Positions 1-12,794 are shown, counted from the stretch's first letter. The stretch is DNA of 64,000 nucleotides from Acanthacorydalis orientalis (GCA_034766995.1 CM068318.1:8151487-8215486), one strand, 5' to 3'. Notes: generated by a model from the sequence alone, not told the origin. A program made the numbers and translations.

Positions 1-1179
1 AAAAACGTTACATAATTTACGGAAAGGTCGTCCTTTATATCAGATACAAATTCTCATTGAAATGAAATAAGCTCTACTGGTTCTACACACGTTTTTATTT
101 TTATTTAGTCCACAAACATCAAGTCCGATCTAATGTTGTTCAAAAAAATGTATCTAAAACGATTAAATATCTCACTCTACTTTTAGCGTTTATTTAACAA
201 TTCAGCAACAAATCCCACTCATAAATGTTATTTATTTATATAACCTTGTTTAGTATAATCTTACATAAAATATCAATTTTTGACATATAGCAAAATGTAA
301 AATTTTATTAATGTTTAAATTTTATACCAGGTATAAAATTTAAAACAAAAGTATCCAACAATCAAATCTTACAATTATCTGCAATAAACATACATATTTA
401 AAAAAAAAAAACCTTAAGTGACAAAAATGCTATCCGAATCCCTAAACTTGAATTTAAATATAATTTTTTCTTTTTCAAAGATCTTTTTGGAAAAAATTAT
501 TGTGAATTATTATAATTCATATGTGAAACACTGCATGATCATTAACTTGCAAAGCAGTTTAAATAAAAAAAGATTTATTTACTTCCATATAAAATAATTT
601 AAAATCTAAGTTTCCAATTCAAAATATCATAATTAAACTTACTGCTCATGTATAATGATCTCGGTTTTAAATTTAATAATTTTCTTTTTAAAAAAAAATT
701 ATTCTTATCTGCAAATATGATTATGAAAATAAAAATCGTTATAAGATAAATATATATATTTCCTATCAATCTTATATTTAATCCATACAAAAGATTTCTA
801 CTTTCTAAAATCGTAAATTTCAAAGTTTTATTACGAAAAATAAGAAATAATGCAGAAATATGAATATTTTTATTTATTAACAGTTCGTTTTCATTATATG
901 AGCAGTTACTTTACTGCTACAAACTCCTATAAATTTCATTTATACACAAGTAGTTGCAAAAATGTTGCATAAAGTATTTTTATACGAAAAATGACAATAA
1001 AATTATAGAAATATCGTTCAGTTGTCTAGTTATTAAAGTAAATATAAGAACGAAGAAGAAACTTGATATCAATTCCAATATCAGATGTTTTATGAATCAT
1101 CCTACGAATATACAAAAGCACATCGTGCATAGTAAATAAAATCAAACAGAATTCATTTCTGAAATCGAATCCAGTTAAA

Positions 1180-1400
1180 TAAAAACCGAAGCATCTATAT
1201 GTTATGCTGGTGTATAGAAAAAAAAACTATTTGACAAACAAAAGTGGCTTTTATGGCATGTATGCGAACACATTAAACGGATGCCATTTATCAAAACCCA
1301 TTTAACTATAAAAACTTGTAGGTCAAGGATGATGACAATAACTTTTCTGCAAGCGCTCTACACAAAGCAGCGAAGAAAGCACTCTCATCCTCCAATACAT
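1180..1400. other. Repeat-free island
   Basis: Mixed composition with AAGTGGCTTTTATGGCATG (a TTTATGGC homeodomain-type core) and CAAGCGCTC. No exon signs. The flanks 1-1180 and 1400-2330 are plain AT-rich DNA with one short (AT)n at about 1720-1742. Confidence 0.3.
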
Positions 1401-2329
1401 ATATAACATTATAATGATGTCATTGTAATAGTTAACATGTCAGTTTTGATGTATCTGCCAGTTTTGTTAGGTTTTCAATTATACGCTACACATTTGTCGC
1501 ATACGACCATTTTGAACAATTCATTAAGCCACAAAAAGTATGAATCTGTGTGGGTTTTGTGTTTAGTGGAATACTTTTGTTACAATTTAAATAAAATCTT
1601 TTCAACTTTTATTAATAAATAACCTGACCTTCATTGTGTTTCGATTTTAAATGCAACTAAAAAATATATATTTCTGTTTGTTTTAATCAAAAAAATAACT
1701 GAAATATACCTGTATTTATTTATATATATATATATATATATACTTATTTTTTGCTAAAAATATTATACTGTAACTTATTTCATTTATAGAACCTATTTAA
1801 TCTGAGATCTAAATCTGTGTCAATTCGTTAATGTTTATCGATGATTAGACCTAACTGATAATTTCAATAGTGTGTCATTAATTTTTCAACAGTATTTCCA
1901 AGTCATAAACAATATTTACATTTTTATTTTCTGAATTAAAATTTCTCAACAAACATTGGTATCTAATAATTGTGAATACTTATTTGTAAAGTTTACTAAT
2001 TTTTTAGTGTTACTTTTGGTGTTCATGTTCTGGTCAAAAAAACATATGGAAACATATATGGATCGTTAATTTCGAGTTGAGACATTTCATCTTTCACTGA
2101 GACATAAAGTTTATGTGCTTAATAAAACTCATAAAATTCTTACTGAAATATTTACTCCGTCACATACTGACACAATCATAACTAAAGAACTCTTAATAAA
2201 AATAATAGCTGTCTCCTCAGTCCCCCCAATATATGTTATTTTCTCTTCAAAAAAAATGCTATTTTTAGACAAGATACGATAATTTGTAATTTTCTGTTTT
2301 TTTTAAAAAAAAAGTATGTACGTGTAAGC

Positions 2330-2760
2330 AGAAACACGTTAATCAACCGTCCCTGTTGACAGACAAGCTATCGATTTTCAAATCATTTTCATACGTAACG
2401 TTCCGAAACGATTATCTGAACGCGAGGAGAGCAGAAAAAAACACACACTATTTTCCGAAACTAATTTTCATCGGATCCATGCGAAAAACAGATATCGGCG
2501 AACATCTTTCAATACAGTTCATCAAGTGAAGTCGATAAAGATGTCTAGCTACCACATATATACATTTTCGTAATCAGTCACTGCCATCGCGTGGAAAACT
2601 TCATAGTGAGTGAGGTTTCGCAAACGTGCGAGAGCTCCGCAGCTCTTTTAAGTGACACTAAGAAGCTTCACGCGATGCGCGATGGAGATTGATTTTAGAA
2701 AATGAACACAAAAACACATAAATGCCAGCGGAACGTACATAAAGTCGCTCCGTTTAACGT
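2330..2760. other. GC-richer island, candidate regulatory DNA
   Basis: Unique sequence with many CpGs (GTAACGTTCCGAAACG, ATATCGGCGAAC, CTCCGCAGCTC). There is no open frame of note. An (AT)n array follows. Confidence 0.35.
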
Positions 2761-2789
2761 CCTACCTCTCTCTATCTAACTATCTAGCA

Positions 2790-2792
<3 letters not shown>

Positions 2793-2848
<56 letters not shown>
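2793..2848. repeat. (TA)n array
   Basis: 28 uninterrupted TA units. They create an artefactual Tyr-Ile open frame. From 2850 to 4040 nothing but AT-rich unique DNA is seen. Confidence 0.95.
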
Positions 2849-2849
<1 letters not shown>

Positions 2850-4044
2850 GTAGTACTTTTTCGTTCATTCCAGTTGAAAATTAAATTCAAACGGATTTTT
2901 ATGGTGATAAATTACCGGACAGATTTTCTGACAAATACATTCGGTCGGATCTTCGGGCACGTACCAGAAGTTTCGCAATATAGTTTTTAAAGTATGAGCT
3001 CGTTTTGTTCTCTTAAAAATAAAATGTTTGTCTTACGAGGAAATGATTGGTGAGACAACGCCGGAGAATAAAATGTTATCGAACTTTTTGAATAATGCAT
3101 ATTATGTATTCGGTTCCTTGCAAATATGCATACTTGTAGGACGCGAGGTTCTTTGAAATATTGCGCAAATGGGTTTGATTTCCACATTTCACATTCGGAG
3201 ACGATTTCTTCATTTTACAGTTTGCTTTTTACAATCAGTCGTATTTTTATTCTGAATCTGTGTTTTTCTTTATATATGTATAATTACATATATAAAAATC
3301 AGAAAAATCATGTTTTTTTCATTTGATAACCTATAAAATTGTGAACTTAGGATTGTGTTGAATGATACTTTTTTCACAAAATTCATCAATTGAAGATAGC
3401 GTATAAAAAATTTCGAGACTCGTCCAAGATTTGACCGATGTGAAAGCGTTTTGTGTATACTTGATTGTTCTAAATTTTTTCACACTCAACAGTAATGTTA
3501 TTTCTGCAAATTTTCAATTTTACTCAACTTTTCCGCTTCTAATTATATGTTTCCAATCAAGAGATTTATGTTTCTAGGAATATTATCATCGGTTTTCCAT
3601 TATATATATATGATAGTTGTGAATATTCTAACGGTTATCTAAATTAACATATTTTTTCTTGTAACCGATAAATTTGAAATTTTTATTTTGTTTGCGATAA
3701 AAGAATGTTCAATTAATCGAAAAATATTTGTTAAAAATTTTTAGCACCCCTCCTCTCTCCCCGACTCCAAAAGATTCTCTATTAAATTGCAAAGTAACAT
3801 AAATATTGCCTAAACTGAAAAAGCTCATCACTATTTATTACTCAAGATAGTTTTTATTACTAAAAATATTTTATTGTAAGTAAAAGACGCTGTATATAAA
3901 ATAAACGCTTAATGAAATAATTACAAGATTCGAAAATGTATTTTTCACATAATTCAGCTACAAATACATACATTGTAAAAATATGTACTTTTCATTCGTG
4001 TATTATACAAATATAACCATTTTATGTTACAATTAAGAATTGAT

Positions 4045-4215
4045 AATGTTCTCGCAAATTAATTATTTTCACAGCTCACAAATCATAAACAAATCTGATC
4101 AAACATTTCCAGTAAATGATAATTGGTCATTTATTGAACATTTTTGATCAGAAAAAAAACATCTGTGGACTGTACAGTGAGCAAATAATTAATTTGTAAT
4201 TGTAATTTCGTCCAT
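4045..4215. mobile_element. Palindromic MITE copy, centre deleted
   Basis: Both outer arms are present (CAAATTAATTATTTTCACAG on the left, TTGAACATTTTTGATCAGAA and ATTAATTTGTAA on the right). The central block with the CGCATTTCGATG motif is missing. Confidence 0.75.
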
Positions 4216-4373
4216 AGTGTCAGAGTAATATATTATAAAATTTGATTATTTTTTATAAATATTTCGATTATTAAATTGGTTTGTTACTGTTAACATTCAC
4301 AAAATTCAGTTTCTTGCAGTCAGTGAAGAATCATGGTACTTTATCATTCCTTGTTCTGTACATTTAAACATAC

Positions 4374-4417
<44 letters not shown>

Positions 4418-4639
4418 TTATAACATTTATTAAAGTAAAAATACAATTATAAAAGTATAAAAAGTAAATAAACAGAACAAGTAAAAACGAATCGTATGTT
4501 TGCAGTCGTGCGCTCGAAAAGAATCATATAATTCAAATAAAATCGAAAACAAGCATCCATAACAAACAAGCAATAGATGCACTGTGCTTTTTTTGTCAAA
4601 TACATAAAGTCAACATATAACAAGACTACACGCCGAATG

Positions 4640-4960
4640 ATATACGGATAGAAATTTCATCCGACGCTTTCAGTTTTGAATATTCCGAATATCACGTACC
4701 AAATGTGTGTATCCATATATATGTACCTTCTTCGTCGTCTACTTCTTCTTCGTCTCCATCTGAAGAGGATTCTTTAAAGTTTTAACATCCAATCTGTAGC
4801 GTAGTGATAGAGAACTCGCCGCAACTGGCTGTTACATAATTTATTACTGCGTCACGTCAGTTTGCTAGCAGAGATCACGAGACCGATCTTATGTTAGACG
4901 AAGAACGAAATATCTTATATTGCATGTCGTATGTCGGATAACTTTACACGTTTCCCATTG
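4640..4960. other. Repeat-free island with a GAA/GAC-rich tract
   Basis: At 4724-4770 the minus strand reads as an acidic run (Asp/Glu codons GAA, GAC) and then a GTACAT that could act as a donor. The only frame that avoids stops does not match the phase of the exon at 11378, so this is treated as a degenerate trinucleotide repeat. CpG-bearing unique sequence (TTACTGCGTCACGTCAG) follows. Confidence 0.3.
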
Positions 4961-5548
4961 GATTTCGAACAATTTTTTTGGCAAAAAATAAAACAATCAT
5001 ACACGTGATGCTGTCAACGAGAAAAATCTCTTCAATCGAGAATTTAATTTAATAATAAATTCACAATAAATAATTTAATTTTAAATATCATAAACATATA
5101 TAAACATATATCATATATATATATATAATTACAGATAAAGATATGGAGAGAAAAATGTTAATGTAACAATAAATTTATATTTTTAAAATAAATAAATCAT
5201 TATAATTTAGAATAATTCAATGACTTTCACTATAAACTTATAGAAAATATTTTCTAAATAAACAAGCAAATTGTAGACTTTGTTGAACCCGATTAAACTC
5301 TTATGATAAAGTTAGATCAATTATAATCTTCTAGAGACATAAATCATTGAACACTAATTTACTTCAAATTCTTCATAAATTGTGAAATAATTGTGTTTAA
5401 CACTACAGTATTTTTTTTGAGTATTAAGATTATTAATTGTTGACGTTTCATTTAACTACTTAATTTTATCTTATACTCAATATTTTTTTTAAATGAGATA
5501 TCATGTAAATGAAGAATAATGTCATCAATTATATAGAGTATATTGCAA

Positions 5549-5551
<3 letters not shown>

Positions 5552-5597
<46 letters not shown>
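5552..5597. repeat. (AT)n array
   Basis: Pure alternating AT followed by an AGAGAAAAAGAGAG stretch. Confidence 0.95.
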
Positions 5598-5600
<3 letters not shown>

Positions 5601-6048
5601 AGAAAAAGAGAGCTGTATTATACGTTCACAGATTGAAAAATAATTGAAAACAAAACTCCCACAGACAGGTTACATTATTATCCACTTTTGTTCTCAGCGG
5701 TCAATTCCACAGACAGCCTTTAAAGCACCAGTGCGATTTCGCCTCGTGTTTACTACTATCTGTGCTACCGTTCGTATCTTTTTACCTACCGCATAGATGT
5801 AGTCCTTTTATTATAAATTATATCCCGAACCCTTCTTTTACACAAAACACCATGTTTAGTTTATTATTTATCACGACCCTTTCAATAAAAATGTGAGTCA
5901 AATATACTACCTTAAATCCTTATCAATGCCCTCATTGTGTGACTCTTATTATACACATTCAACATATTTTACATACCTGAATTTCTAAACTAATATATAA
6001 CATTTAAGAATAATATAAATTTTTGTTTGTATAAGGAATTCATACACT

Positions 6049-6051
<3 letters not shown>

Positions 6052-6098
<47 letters not shown>
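6052..6098. repeat. (TA)n array
   Basis: Pure alternating TA. The surroundings, 5600-6640, are AT-rich without other structure. Confidence 0.95.
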
Positions 6099-6100
<2 letters not shown>

Positions 6101-6639
6101 TATTCACAACGAATATGTTTGTATGAATAAAAAATTACAAAGTATTCTTGTGAATGTATAATCATTTATACATAAATTATAATATAATAAAAAAGTGAAT
6201 GCATGGAAATAAGAGTACGTGAAGAATATTTAAATAGATATCGACCGTGAATATCAACGAAATGAGATGCGTGGGAGGGAAAAAAATCGTAAATGTGTAC
6301 TGAAAAATTGAAAAATCTATTGTAAGACATGTGGAATAACGAGTTCGGAACGACCTCTGCGCACAATAGAAATAACTTGTTCAAATTGAAATACATTCTT
6401 ATGCACACAAACTATACTCTATCGATCTACTACGCATTTTCTAGATTCCAGACGATTTAATAAATTGTTAATATCCGAACGACAGATACGAGAAAATCCG
6501 CACCTCGTGAATACAGATACCGCATAATTTCACCGCAAACTTCTTATGGCACATTTGCGAACATATAGAATGTAATGTATTGAAAACCATACATGCATTT
6601 CGTGATTCAAGGAAAATAATTAATTATTACGTGAAGAAC

Positions 6640-7020
6640 AAGAACTTCATAAGCGACACAAACACACAGACGCACATACACACACACGCAGCACATACAA
6701 CGTGCACAAAAGAAAGTTTCCTTGTGCACGGAGTGTCGCCGCGCGCGCTATTTCACGCCGTTACAATAGGCCGTCGGCGCTCCGGAATGACGATGGCGGG
6801 TAGGACACAGCATCGTGAGATAATAAACTATCATCATCACGCGACGCATGGTTTCGGGAGCTAATGAGTAAACCAACCTCAACATCAGAAAAGACAAACA
6901 ACTTACACGTGGCTTTATGATGAAATCTTTTAAGACCGAACATGTCACAACACAATGCGGTTTTGTACGCTCACGTGCGAGCACCTATTTTTTCGACGTG
7001 CACGATATACCTCCAGTTCG
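6640..7020. other. GC-richer island with (CA)n start
   Basis: Begins with a degenerate ACACAC tract (6660-6700), then GTGTCGCCGCGCGCGC and GGCCGTCGGCGCTCCGGAATG, among the highest CpG densities in the window. Overlapping open frames occur on both strands, which is typical of CpG-rich non-coding DNA. None is convincing. Confidence 0.4.
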
Positions 7021-7303
7021 TTAACATTGTTGTCTTGAACATAATCATATTTTAGCCCTTTTTGATGTACAATTTTACTTCTCAATTAAGCAAGTTCACA
7101 TAATGAAAATAATAATAAAGATTTACTATATTTGGAATTAACTTTCACTGCTCCTCGTCGTTCGGTTTAGTTTAATATTTTCTCTATTCCATTCTTCTGT
7201 CGAAATATCTATCTGTTTTCACAAATAAACTAACACTGTAAAATGAACGAAAAATAATTAATTACTGCATATATGATTAAGAAAACAATTATTCAGTTTG
7301 AGA

Positions 7304-8167
7304 TACAGAGTGCGGCAAAAAAAACTCTTGAATTTCATTCAGCCATTGGTTCGGTGCTAGTGAAATGGGAACGGGGCGTAGTTAGAGTCCTCCAAAAGTA
7401 TGTGCCTTGCCGCTTTCAGTTGCAGTCATCTCTAGAGCGGCTGTACACCGTGCGTTCGTTTGAAAACAACGAATCTGTGATCGCCACGCAGAGATCTTTT
7501 CGAATCCACTTCTCACTTTGCCTAAATGCTGCTGTTCCGGATGAAAAAAACACATTGATATGAGTTGAAAATTTAAGGAAGATAGATTCGGCATTAAAAC
7601 GAAAACCATCTGGAAAATTACAGAGTGTTCGTACGCCAGAAAATGTCAACGCTGTGAGACAATCTTCTAAACGTTCAGCCCGTAAACATGTTCCTTCTTT
7701 AGAGAACTGTCAGGAAAATTTTACAAGCCGATCTTAAATTCCATCCGTCCAAAATAATGGCTGTTTAAAAACTTAAGAAATACGACTGAGAGAACCGAAT
7801 ATCATGCTATGAAGATATCCTTCAAAATATTCCTACGAACACTGTTCTAACTGATAAGTGACGAAGATCAGTTTCATTTCTCTGGCTACGTTAACATGCA
7901 GAATTTTTGTTACTGGGCAGAAAACAATCCTCATTAGCTTCGTGAAAAGCCTCTACACAAGCAACGGGTCACTGTCTAGTGCACTGTTACAGACTTTGAT
8001 GTTTAACGTCCTTATTTTTTGAGTAGGGAGAACAGTCAGAGTGAATTCCCATCGGTATGTGGAGGTACTACAGAACTTCTTGGAACCGAAACTCGCCGAA
8101 CTTGGAAATCCGGATGCCTGGTTTCAACAAGAGTATTAGGTATCACGTTACTAGATCGAATTTCGTC
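7304..8167 (+). pseudogene. Tc1/mariner-superfamily transposon relic (DUF4817/DDE type), copy 1
   Basis: A decayed element starts near 7304 (ACAGAGTGCGGCAAAA), with its transposase region from about 7436. Conceptual translation in shifting frames shows the family landmarks in order: the N-terminal helix-turn-helix region around PDEK, the linker SGKLQSVRTPENV, a HPS(K)IMA-like block, a catalytic block ISDE...FSGYVN, the YWAENNP block, VNSHRYVEVLQNFLEP and the WFQQ block. The Asp expected after WFQQ reads as Glu. Several frameshifts and stops, a lost initiator codon and a lost C-terminal third make it non-functional. After about 8167 the similarity ends. It lies upstream of a related copy in the same orientation. 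Confidence 0.75.
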
Positions 8168-8277
8168 GATAAAACAGCAAAAAATAAATACATTTTTATT
8201 CTCAAATAATTATTACTATTCTCTAACAAAATCTGAAATTCCATTAAGCACAATACTTTTTATTTGACGTCTTGTAT

Positions 8278-8371
8278 TTAACTCTTCAACACATAATTTC
8301 ACTTTGTACACGAAGTATATTCGACCCAGTGAGAAAAACAGTTGAAAATGTTCCCGTCCGCAAAGGGTTAA
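8278..8371. mobile_element. Small TTAA-flanked MITE, piggyBac-like ends
   Basis: The 94-bp segment is bounded by TTAA on both sides (8278-8281 and 8368-8371). The inner ends are CTCTTCAACAC on the left and, read inward from the right, CCCTTTGCGGACG, sharing a CYCTT start. TTAA targets with CCCT-type ends fit piggyBac-like non-autonomous elements. The short length and short terminal match keep this tentative. Confidence 0.4.
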
Positions 8372-8668
8372 TTGTTAATAATTAGCAGAGAACTAAATAA
8401 TAATACTAATTAGTAATCTTGTAAGTCTTGTTCAATTTTTATATTTCAATATTACTTTTATAAAATAAATATCAATACAGTCTATTACAAATGTAATTAT
8501 TGGACTATTAATATTTAAAATATACAAAAATGCGTGCTCCATATTTCGATTTTATATTTTCTATTATATAATGCTATTCTAAATCTATTAATAAAAAACC
8601 ACAGACATTTTACAAAATGTATATATTCTGTTCTCTGAACGGTCAATGAATTACTTTATCCAAATATA

Positions 8669-8671
<3 letters not shown>

Positions 8672-8719
<48 letters not shown>
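8672..8719. repeat. (AT)n array
   Basis: First of three AT arrays within 370 bp (with about 8806-8836 and 8981-9035). The spacers are AT-rich and unique. Confidence 0.95.
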
Positions 8720-8721
<2 letters not shown>

Positions 8722-8802
8722 TTGTGTATGAATATATGCGCGTGTAATATCAAAATAATTAAATGGATGCCAATCACCAGCCAATATATGAAACATGCTG
8801 TG

Positions 8803-8837
<35 letters not shown>

Positions 8838-8979
8838 CAAGAATCTTACATTTGTGGAGAATTCAGATGAACAGTATTCAATCTGAACATGAATATAGAG
8901 AATGTTGACGTTGACATATAATGCAATTCCCTTTCCATCTGTGCATTGATGCATCATAATACGTACATACAGTTATGAA

Positions 8980-8980
<1 letters not shown>

Positions 8981-9035
<55 letters not shown>
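8981..9035. repeat. (TA)n array
   Basis: Pure alternating TA just upstream of the Tc1/mariner relic copy 2. Confidence 0.95.
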
Positions 9036-9036
<1 letters not shown>

Positions 9037-9230
9037 CACAGCTACATTAAAACACACCAGGAATGATCCGGGCAGAGTACGTTTACTTGCAAAAGTACTT
9101 AACTGACATTTACACATATACGTTTCAATGGTTATACTACATTCTGCAATATTGTAAATGAACGAATCGTGCAGCGTTAATGGCTATATCGATGAATTGA
9201 AAAAAGTTTTTTTCACATTATGATATATGT

Positions 9231-10105
9231 ACAGACAGAGTGATTTATAATAAACCAGCAAAAATTTTGTACCGTGTTGAATGAAATTTGTATAACAAAT
9301 CGTTTGAATAATTTACAAGTAAATAATCGCCGTCAATATGATTTTGTTTTGTTGCTGAATGCTTACAATGTTGGATTAACACAAGAATTCGAGCCAGAAA
9401 ATCATTCACTGCATTGGAGATTTGTTAACTGGATACTGGAACAATACGGTTTTTCTAAAAATGTCACATTTAGCAATGAGATTCATTTCGAAATCTCTGG
9501 CTACGTTAACAATCAAAACTGACGAATCTGGTGTGAAAAAAAACGAGGGTGATCGTTGAGCAGACACTGCAGAATAAGTGACTGTTTGATGCACACTCTG
9601 GTCCGCTGGAGTCATTGGTCGTTACTTTTTTGAGAATCTGACTGGTAAAGCGATTACTTTAAATGGAAAAAGATACCGAAACATGATAACTGTTTTTCTA
9701 TGGACAGAATTGGATGATATTGATTTGGAGGACATGTGGTTCCATCAGGACAGTACAACAAGCCACACATCTGGCGAAACAATTAATTTATTGAGGATTT
9801 CCAGAAACAGAGACATTAATTAGTCAGCTAGATCTTACGACTCGAGACTACTTTCTTACAGGACAGGTATACGCCAAGAATCCTAAAATAATCTTCAGGC
9901 TCTGAGAAACTGAGGCTCTATCTCGCCAATGAGATAGAGCCTCAGTTGTGTAGGGATGTTTTTGAAAATTTTAACAAAAGAATTAGACGATATTATTTTT
10001 TATTTATAAATAACATACACCTCTCTATTATTTGCAATAAATAAAACTGAAATTCTGTGTTTTATTTCAAATTAAAATCTTGCGTCCTTAATGGAAAACA
10101 CTGTA
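9231..10105 (+). pseudogene. Tc1/mariner-superfamily transposon relic (DUF4817/DDE type), copy 2
   Basis: The sequence runs from TACAG near 9230 to ...CACTGTA at 10105, so TA-flanked ends are plausible. An open piece (9274-9522) contains NVGLTQEFEPENHSLHWRF followed by NWILEQ, FSNEIHF and SGYVNNQN. These match the family's catalytic block, but the first catalytic Asp (usual FSDEAHF) is Asn. Further on, out of frame, are VTVWC-like remnants, ITLNGKRY-type sequence, WFHQD (second catalytic Asp kept) and SHTSG, then a C-terminal ...EIEPQLCRD block. The N-terminal DNA-binding region is missing or unrecognisable. It differs clearly from the copy at 7304, so these are two insertions rather than one split element. 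A local inverted duplication lies inside it at 9908-9947. Confidence 0.75.
9908..9947. repeat. Perfect 17-bp inverted repeat with 6-nt loop
   Basis: Arms 9908-9924 and 9931-9947 are perfect reverse complements around the loop GCCAAT. The right arm reads as normal transposase codons (EIEPQL of the family C-terminus). The left arm is its inverted copy and does not fit the protein. Confidence 0.9.
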
Positions 10106-10429
10106 TAAGGATTTAAGATGACATTTACATAAGAGTCAGTAAAGTATAAAAGTCTTTTTAAAGTTAACTTTAACTATCAGCCCGTATTCAATCTTATTTT
10201 AATAATAGTTTTTTCTACTAACAGTAAAATAATATATTTTTATTCATTAATAATTCGAATCAATTATGGAATTAAAAAATGATTTAAATACGAATAGTTG
10301 TGTAAAAAAGAGTGTATTTATATAATTTAAATTGTGTTAAAGAATTAGTCTGAAAATCCTGGAAGACTTTATCCGCTGAAAACGTATGAAAATCGAATCT
10401 AGTTAAATTATTCAGAGACAAGCAGGAGA

Positions 10430-10910
10430 AAAAAGATATACACGAGCGAACCGACGAATATTGTGTGTAAGTGTGTTTGAATCCCGGATAAAATCCATAA
10501 TCAAATATGATTTTACGATACGCGCATAAAAAACAAACTCTCCTCGCGAATATCGTGCACGTTCCGAGTTCAAAATAATAATAATAATATGGAAAAAAAA
10601 GTCCGAAAACCTTAAGTGAGTGGCTAATCTAATAAACTTGTCGACGTTCGCGAACCCGGATCGGTTATTTCAATTTGTCGAATAATCCACGATGAGGCAC
10701 GGATCCACATTTTTCGTAACTAATCTCGTTATTTTGTTTACGAAAAAGCGACGCATGATCAGCGACGGATCGGATGGTGTGGGGTTGTATCGTTGACGTA
10801 AATGGTCCGATTATAACTTTTACTTTGTCGATTTGCGGGGACGCCGTTCGTTACGACTGATCCGCGTCGGTTATATAAAGTGTTGGAGCGTGTTTTTGAC
10901 TGTCTCGTTT
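10430..10910. other. GC-richer island, candidate regulatory DNA
   Basis: CpG-containing unique sequence (CGAACCCGGATCGG, GATCAGCGACGGATCGG, GGGGACGCCGTTCG). It lies just downstream (minus-strand sense) of the exon candidate at 11378 and shows no splice or coding signal. Confidence 0.35.
10872..10879 (+). promoter_or_regulatory. TATA-box-like TATATAAA in a CpG-containing island
   Basis: TATATAAA is followed about 28 bp downstream by TTGACTGTCTCG, an initiator-like position. It lies in the island 10430-10910. No transcript or ORF supports it, and the match could be chance. Confidence 0.15.
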
Positions 10911-11260
10911 CGTTTTCGCATTCGGCTTTTATTTTTTTTTATTTTACTGATTCGATAACCTATTTATCTTCCTTTAATTTGCGTCCGTGATGTGTGTGTG
11001 TGTATTTTTATCTTTTTCTATATTATTGTATATATTTTGGAGGATGCGACTTGTTTTTTTTTGCATACGTTGCTCCAACTTATATTTTATGAAAATGGAT
11101 CAAATAAATCATCAAAAAGGAATATTTATTTTAAAAGAATAAAACACATATAAGTATCTAAATATTTTACAGTGATTTTTTGCATACGAGTACACTCCAT
11201 GTTTTCAGTGCCATTCGCATAAATCCAAATAAATAATGTAACACAAATGCAAACACACGC

Positions 11261-11264
11261 ATAT

Positions 11265-11327
<63 letters not shown>

Positions 11328-11328
11328 A
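11261..11328. repeat. AT array with TATAC variants
   Basis: Imperfect start (ATATACATATATAC), then pure (AT)n. It lies in the intron flank 50 bp from the exon candidate. Confidence 0.9.
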
Positions 11329-11377
11329 ATCATTAGAAAACATTTTAACAAAGAATTCAAACAAATTTTCAACTTAC

Positions 11378-11426
11378 CAAACAGCCAGTGACAAAATATT
11401 GTGGATCCTCATTCAGAAACACCAAC
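11378..11426 (-). CDS. Candidate 49-nt internal exon of an unidentified host gene
   Basis: On the minus strand a pyrimidine-rich tract ending in TTTCTTTGCAG is followed by 49 nt and then by the donor GTAAGTT. Both junctions match strong insect splice sites. One frame is open: the first base completes a split codon, then come 16 codons reading LVFLNEDPQYFVTGCL, ending in phase 0. The other frames hit stops or give no sensible peptide. I do not recognise the protein family. No neighbouring exon is visible within 11 kb downstream (lower coordinates). The nearest compatible upstream exon end is at the right edge of the window. A chance arrangement is possible, but two strong sites around an open microexon are uncommon in such AT-rich DNA. 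Confidence 0.5.
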
Positions 11427-11979
11427 CTGCAAAGAAACAAAAATTATTATTAATTATAGAGTATCGCTGCGATTTCTGTAATTGTAAATAATTACAGTCC
11501 GCAGTTTTTTAAAAACAAGCATTAAAAGGAATTAAAAATTATGTAATTATAATTATTAATATTTACATCGATATTAACATAAATATATATCATCACGGAC
11601 GGGTCGAAGAAAATTAACAGAAGAACAATTAAAACAAGTCAAAGAAGATTAAAAGACGAACAGAAATGTATAACCAGATTCACAGAAATCGAGATTAACA
11701 TCTGATATGGAAAAGAAGCGGTTACGGTGCTATAGATCCTATTCTCCTTTTCTTCTGCACGTACCCGTATACATAGCGATTCGATTTAGACTTCCACGTG
11801 GAAATATTAAAAGTGGACGCAGAGATTAAGAAAAGTGATGTTATTTTTTATTTATTATTTTAGTTCAATTCAATACTAAAATACAATTGAACTAAAATAC
11901 TAAATTGGGGATATGGTTTTTTTTAATTTTTACGTTTTTTTTAATACTTTCATGTGGAAGCCTAAGTTGAATGAGCCTG

Positions 11980-12021
<42 letters not shown>

Positions 12022-12354
12022 TGTATATGTGTGTGTACAAGATTAATATCTTGACCTTTACCGAAAGGTCTGTAAAAAACGTCGACTTTAAAAACCAAAC
12101 ACAAGAAACAAAAGGAAAAACTCTAATAAAAAATAACAGGCCCAGTCTTCAATTTATATGGAAATGTTGTACGTTTCATAATTTAAATGTTGTATGAAAC
12201 ATATTACGTAACTTTTCAATATACTGAATATTATTGTATATTGAGTGGTTTTAAATTGAAAATATATAGTCTCATGGAAGTGCTTGTATGAATATATACA
12301 CAGCATGATGATAATGGTATCATAGATTGATTGTTGATTGAAAAGCAACATATT

Positions 12355-12363
<9 letters not shown>

Positions 12364-12405
<42 letters not shown>
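12364..12405. repeat. (TA)n array
   Basis: Pure alternating TA. Similar arrays lie at about 11980-12015 and 12747-12787. DNA between them is AT-rich without recognisable features. Confidence 0.9.
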
Positions 12406-12410
<5 letters not shown>

Positions 12411-12741
12411 AATTCTATCGGTATATTTTACAAAATTACACGTTTCACTTTTTAAATAACATTAATTATTCGAATAATGGCCATAATAGCTATTGTAGTA
12501 GAATTCATTATTATTCTGTTAACAAATTTCGCAAAGCAATATTTCTGATTTTTGTTTTTGTAAACATGTTTGTTTTATTCTGACATCCATTTGATAAATC
12601 AGATATAAATTTTTTTGACTGATATGAAAATAGCACACATTAACCTGTTCTTATCGATTGATTAATAGAGAAGCAATTTATTTTTTCAAAGATTTTAATA
12701 ATTATTTAATATTAACCTAAATTAAATGCTATATTTATATG

Positions 12742-12794
<53 letters not shown>

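Noticed and set aside
4724..4790. Acidic exon (Asp/Glu-rich) on the minus strand
   Set aside because: The only open frame meets a stop just upstream, and its phase does not fit the exon at 11378. Better seen as a degenerate trinucleotide repeat.
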